DNA of 28,445 nucleotides, taken from the NCBI GenBank assembly GCA_041569895.1, contig JBFFXF010000079.1, forward strand, positions 1-28,445, written 5' to 3'. Of the stretch, positions 28,445 to 28,445 are shown one piece after another. The translations under genes and the position numbers were made by a program. Numbering within the stretch: position 1 is the first letter of the stretch; each line of letters starts with the position of its first letter. A model generated the notes under the pieces. The model made no database searches, was not told the DNA's origin, and saw only the letters and a program-made list of their open reading frames with translations. The stretch comes from JBFFXF01 sp041569895. GTDB taxonomy: Bacteria; Planctomycetota; UBA8108; JACQVS01.

Positions 28445-28445
28445 G

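Overview
The window is very GC-rich, with G or C at almost every third codon position in the real genes. It suggests an environmental Gram-negative bacterium. Support for an outer membrane comes from T2SS-type pseudopilins, a PBP4-type periplasmic carboxypeptidase and a lipobox-bearing beta-rich protein. The density of FHA domains, LamG/jelly-roll domains and an FHA-GAF-AAA-Fis enhancer-binding protein resembles Planctomycetota and similar deep-branching phyla, but no marker gene here fixes the phylum. The GC content opens long arginine- or proline-rich false frames on both strands. Gene calls rest on prepilin, FHA, AAA+ and PBP motifs and on gene junctions.

Region 1 (1-17311, all minus strand) is one tightly packed block of eight genes. 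In transcription order they are: a membrane receptor with two FHA domains and a carbohydrate-binding-like extracytoplasmic domain; a PilM-PilN fusion; a PilO-like protein; a single-span hypothetical protein; a secreted TPR/jelly-roll protein; a GspG pseudopilin; a GspH/FimT-like pseudopilin with a LamG domain inserted in it; and a giant GspK-like minor pseudopilin (more than 1960 residues) with its own LamG-like domain, which runs off the left edge. Junctions are 1-26 nt gaps or stop/start overlaps. Together this is the inner-membrane platform plus pseudopilus of a type II secretion/type IV pilus-like machine, with sugar-binding-type folds on several parts. No secretin, ATPase or GspF/PilC gene is in the window.

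Region 2 (17412-21306, minus) holds a sigma-54-dependent activator with an N-terminal FHA domain and, upstream of it, a DacB/PBP4 carboxypeptidase that carries a nine-unit 15-bp minisatellite inside its catalytic domain. The activator and the FHA receptor suggest control of the pseudopilus block by Ser/Thr phosphorylation.

Region 3 (21307-24321, plus) starts from a divergent promoter region. It holds an unrecognised basic protein with a Cys/His cluster, a squalene/phytoene synthase family enzyme that may be read from a leaderless mRNA, and a small membrane-anchored zinc ribbon. Region 4 (24332-26756) is a divergent pair: a DUF2270-type membrane protein (minus) and a gamma-glutamyltransferase-family enzyme (plus), sharing an intergenic inverted repeat.

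Region 5 (26757-28445) holds a minus-strand lipoprotein/beta-barrel-like protein with its own promoter and a 260-nt leader containing two hairpins. Upstream of it lie a strong Rho-independent terminator, a nested 79-nt hairpin and then about 350 bp of unrelated degenerate hexamer/heptamer/nonamer arrays that continue past the right edge. No tRNA, rRNA, IS element, phage gene or CRISPR array was found.
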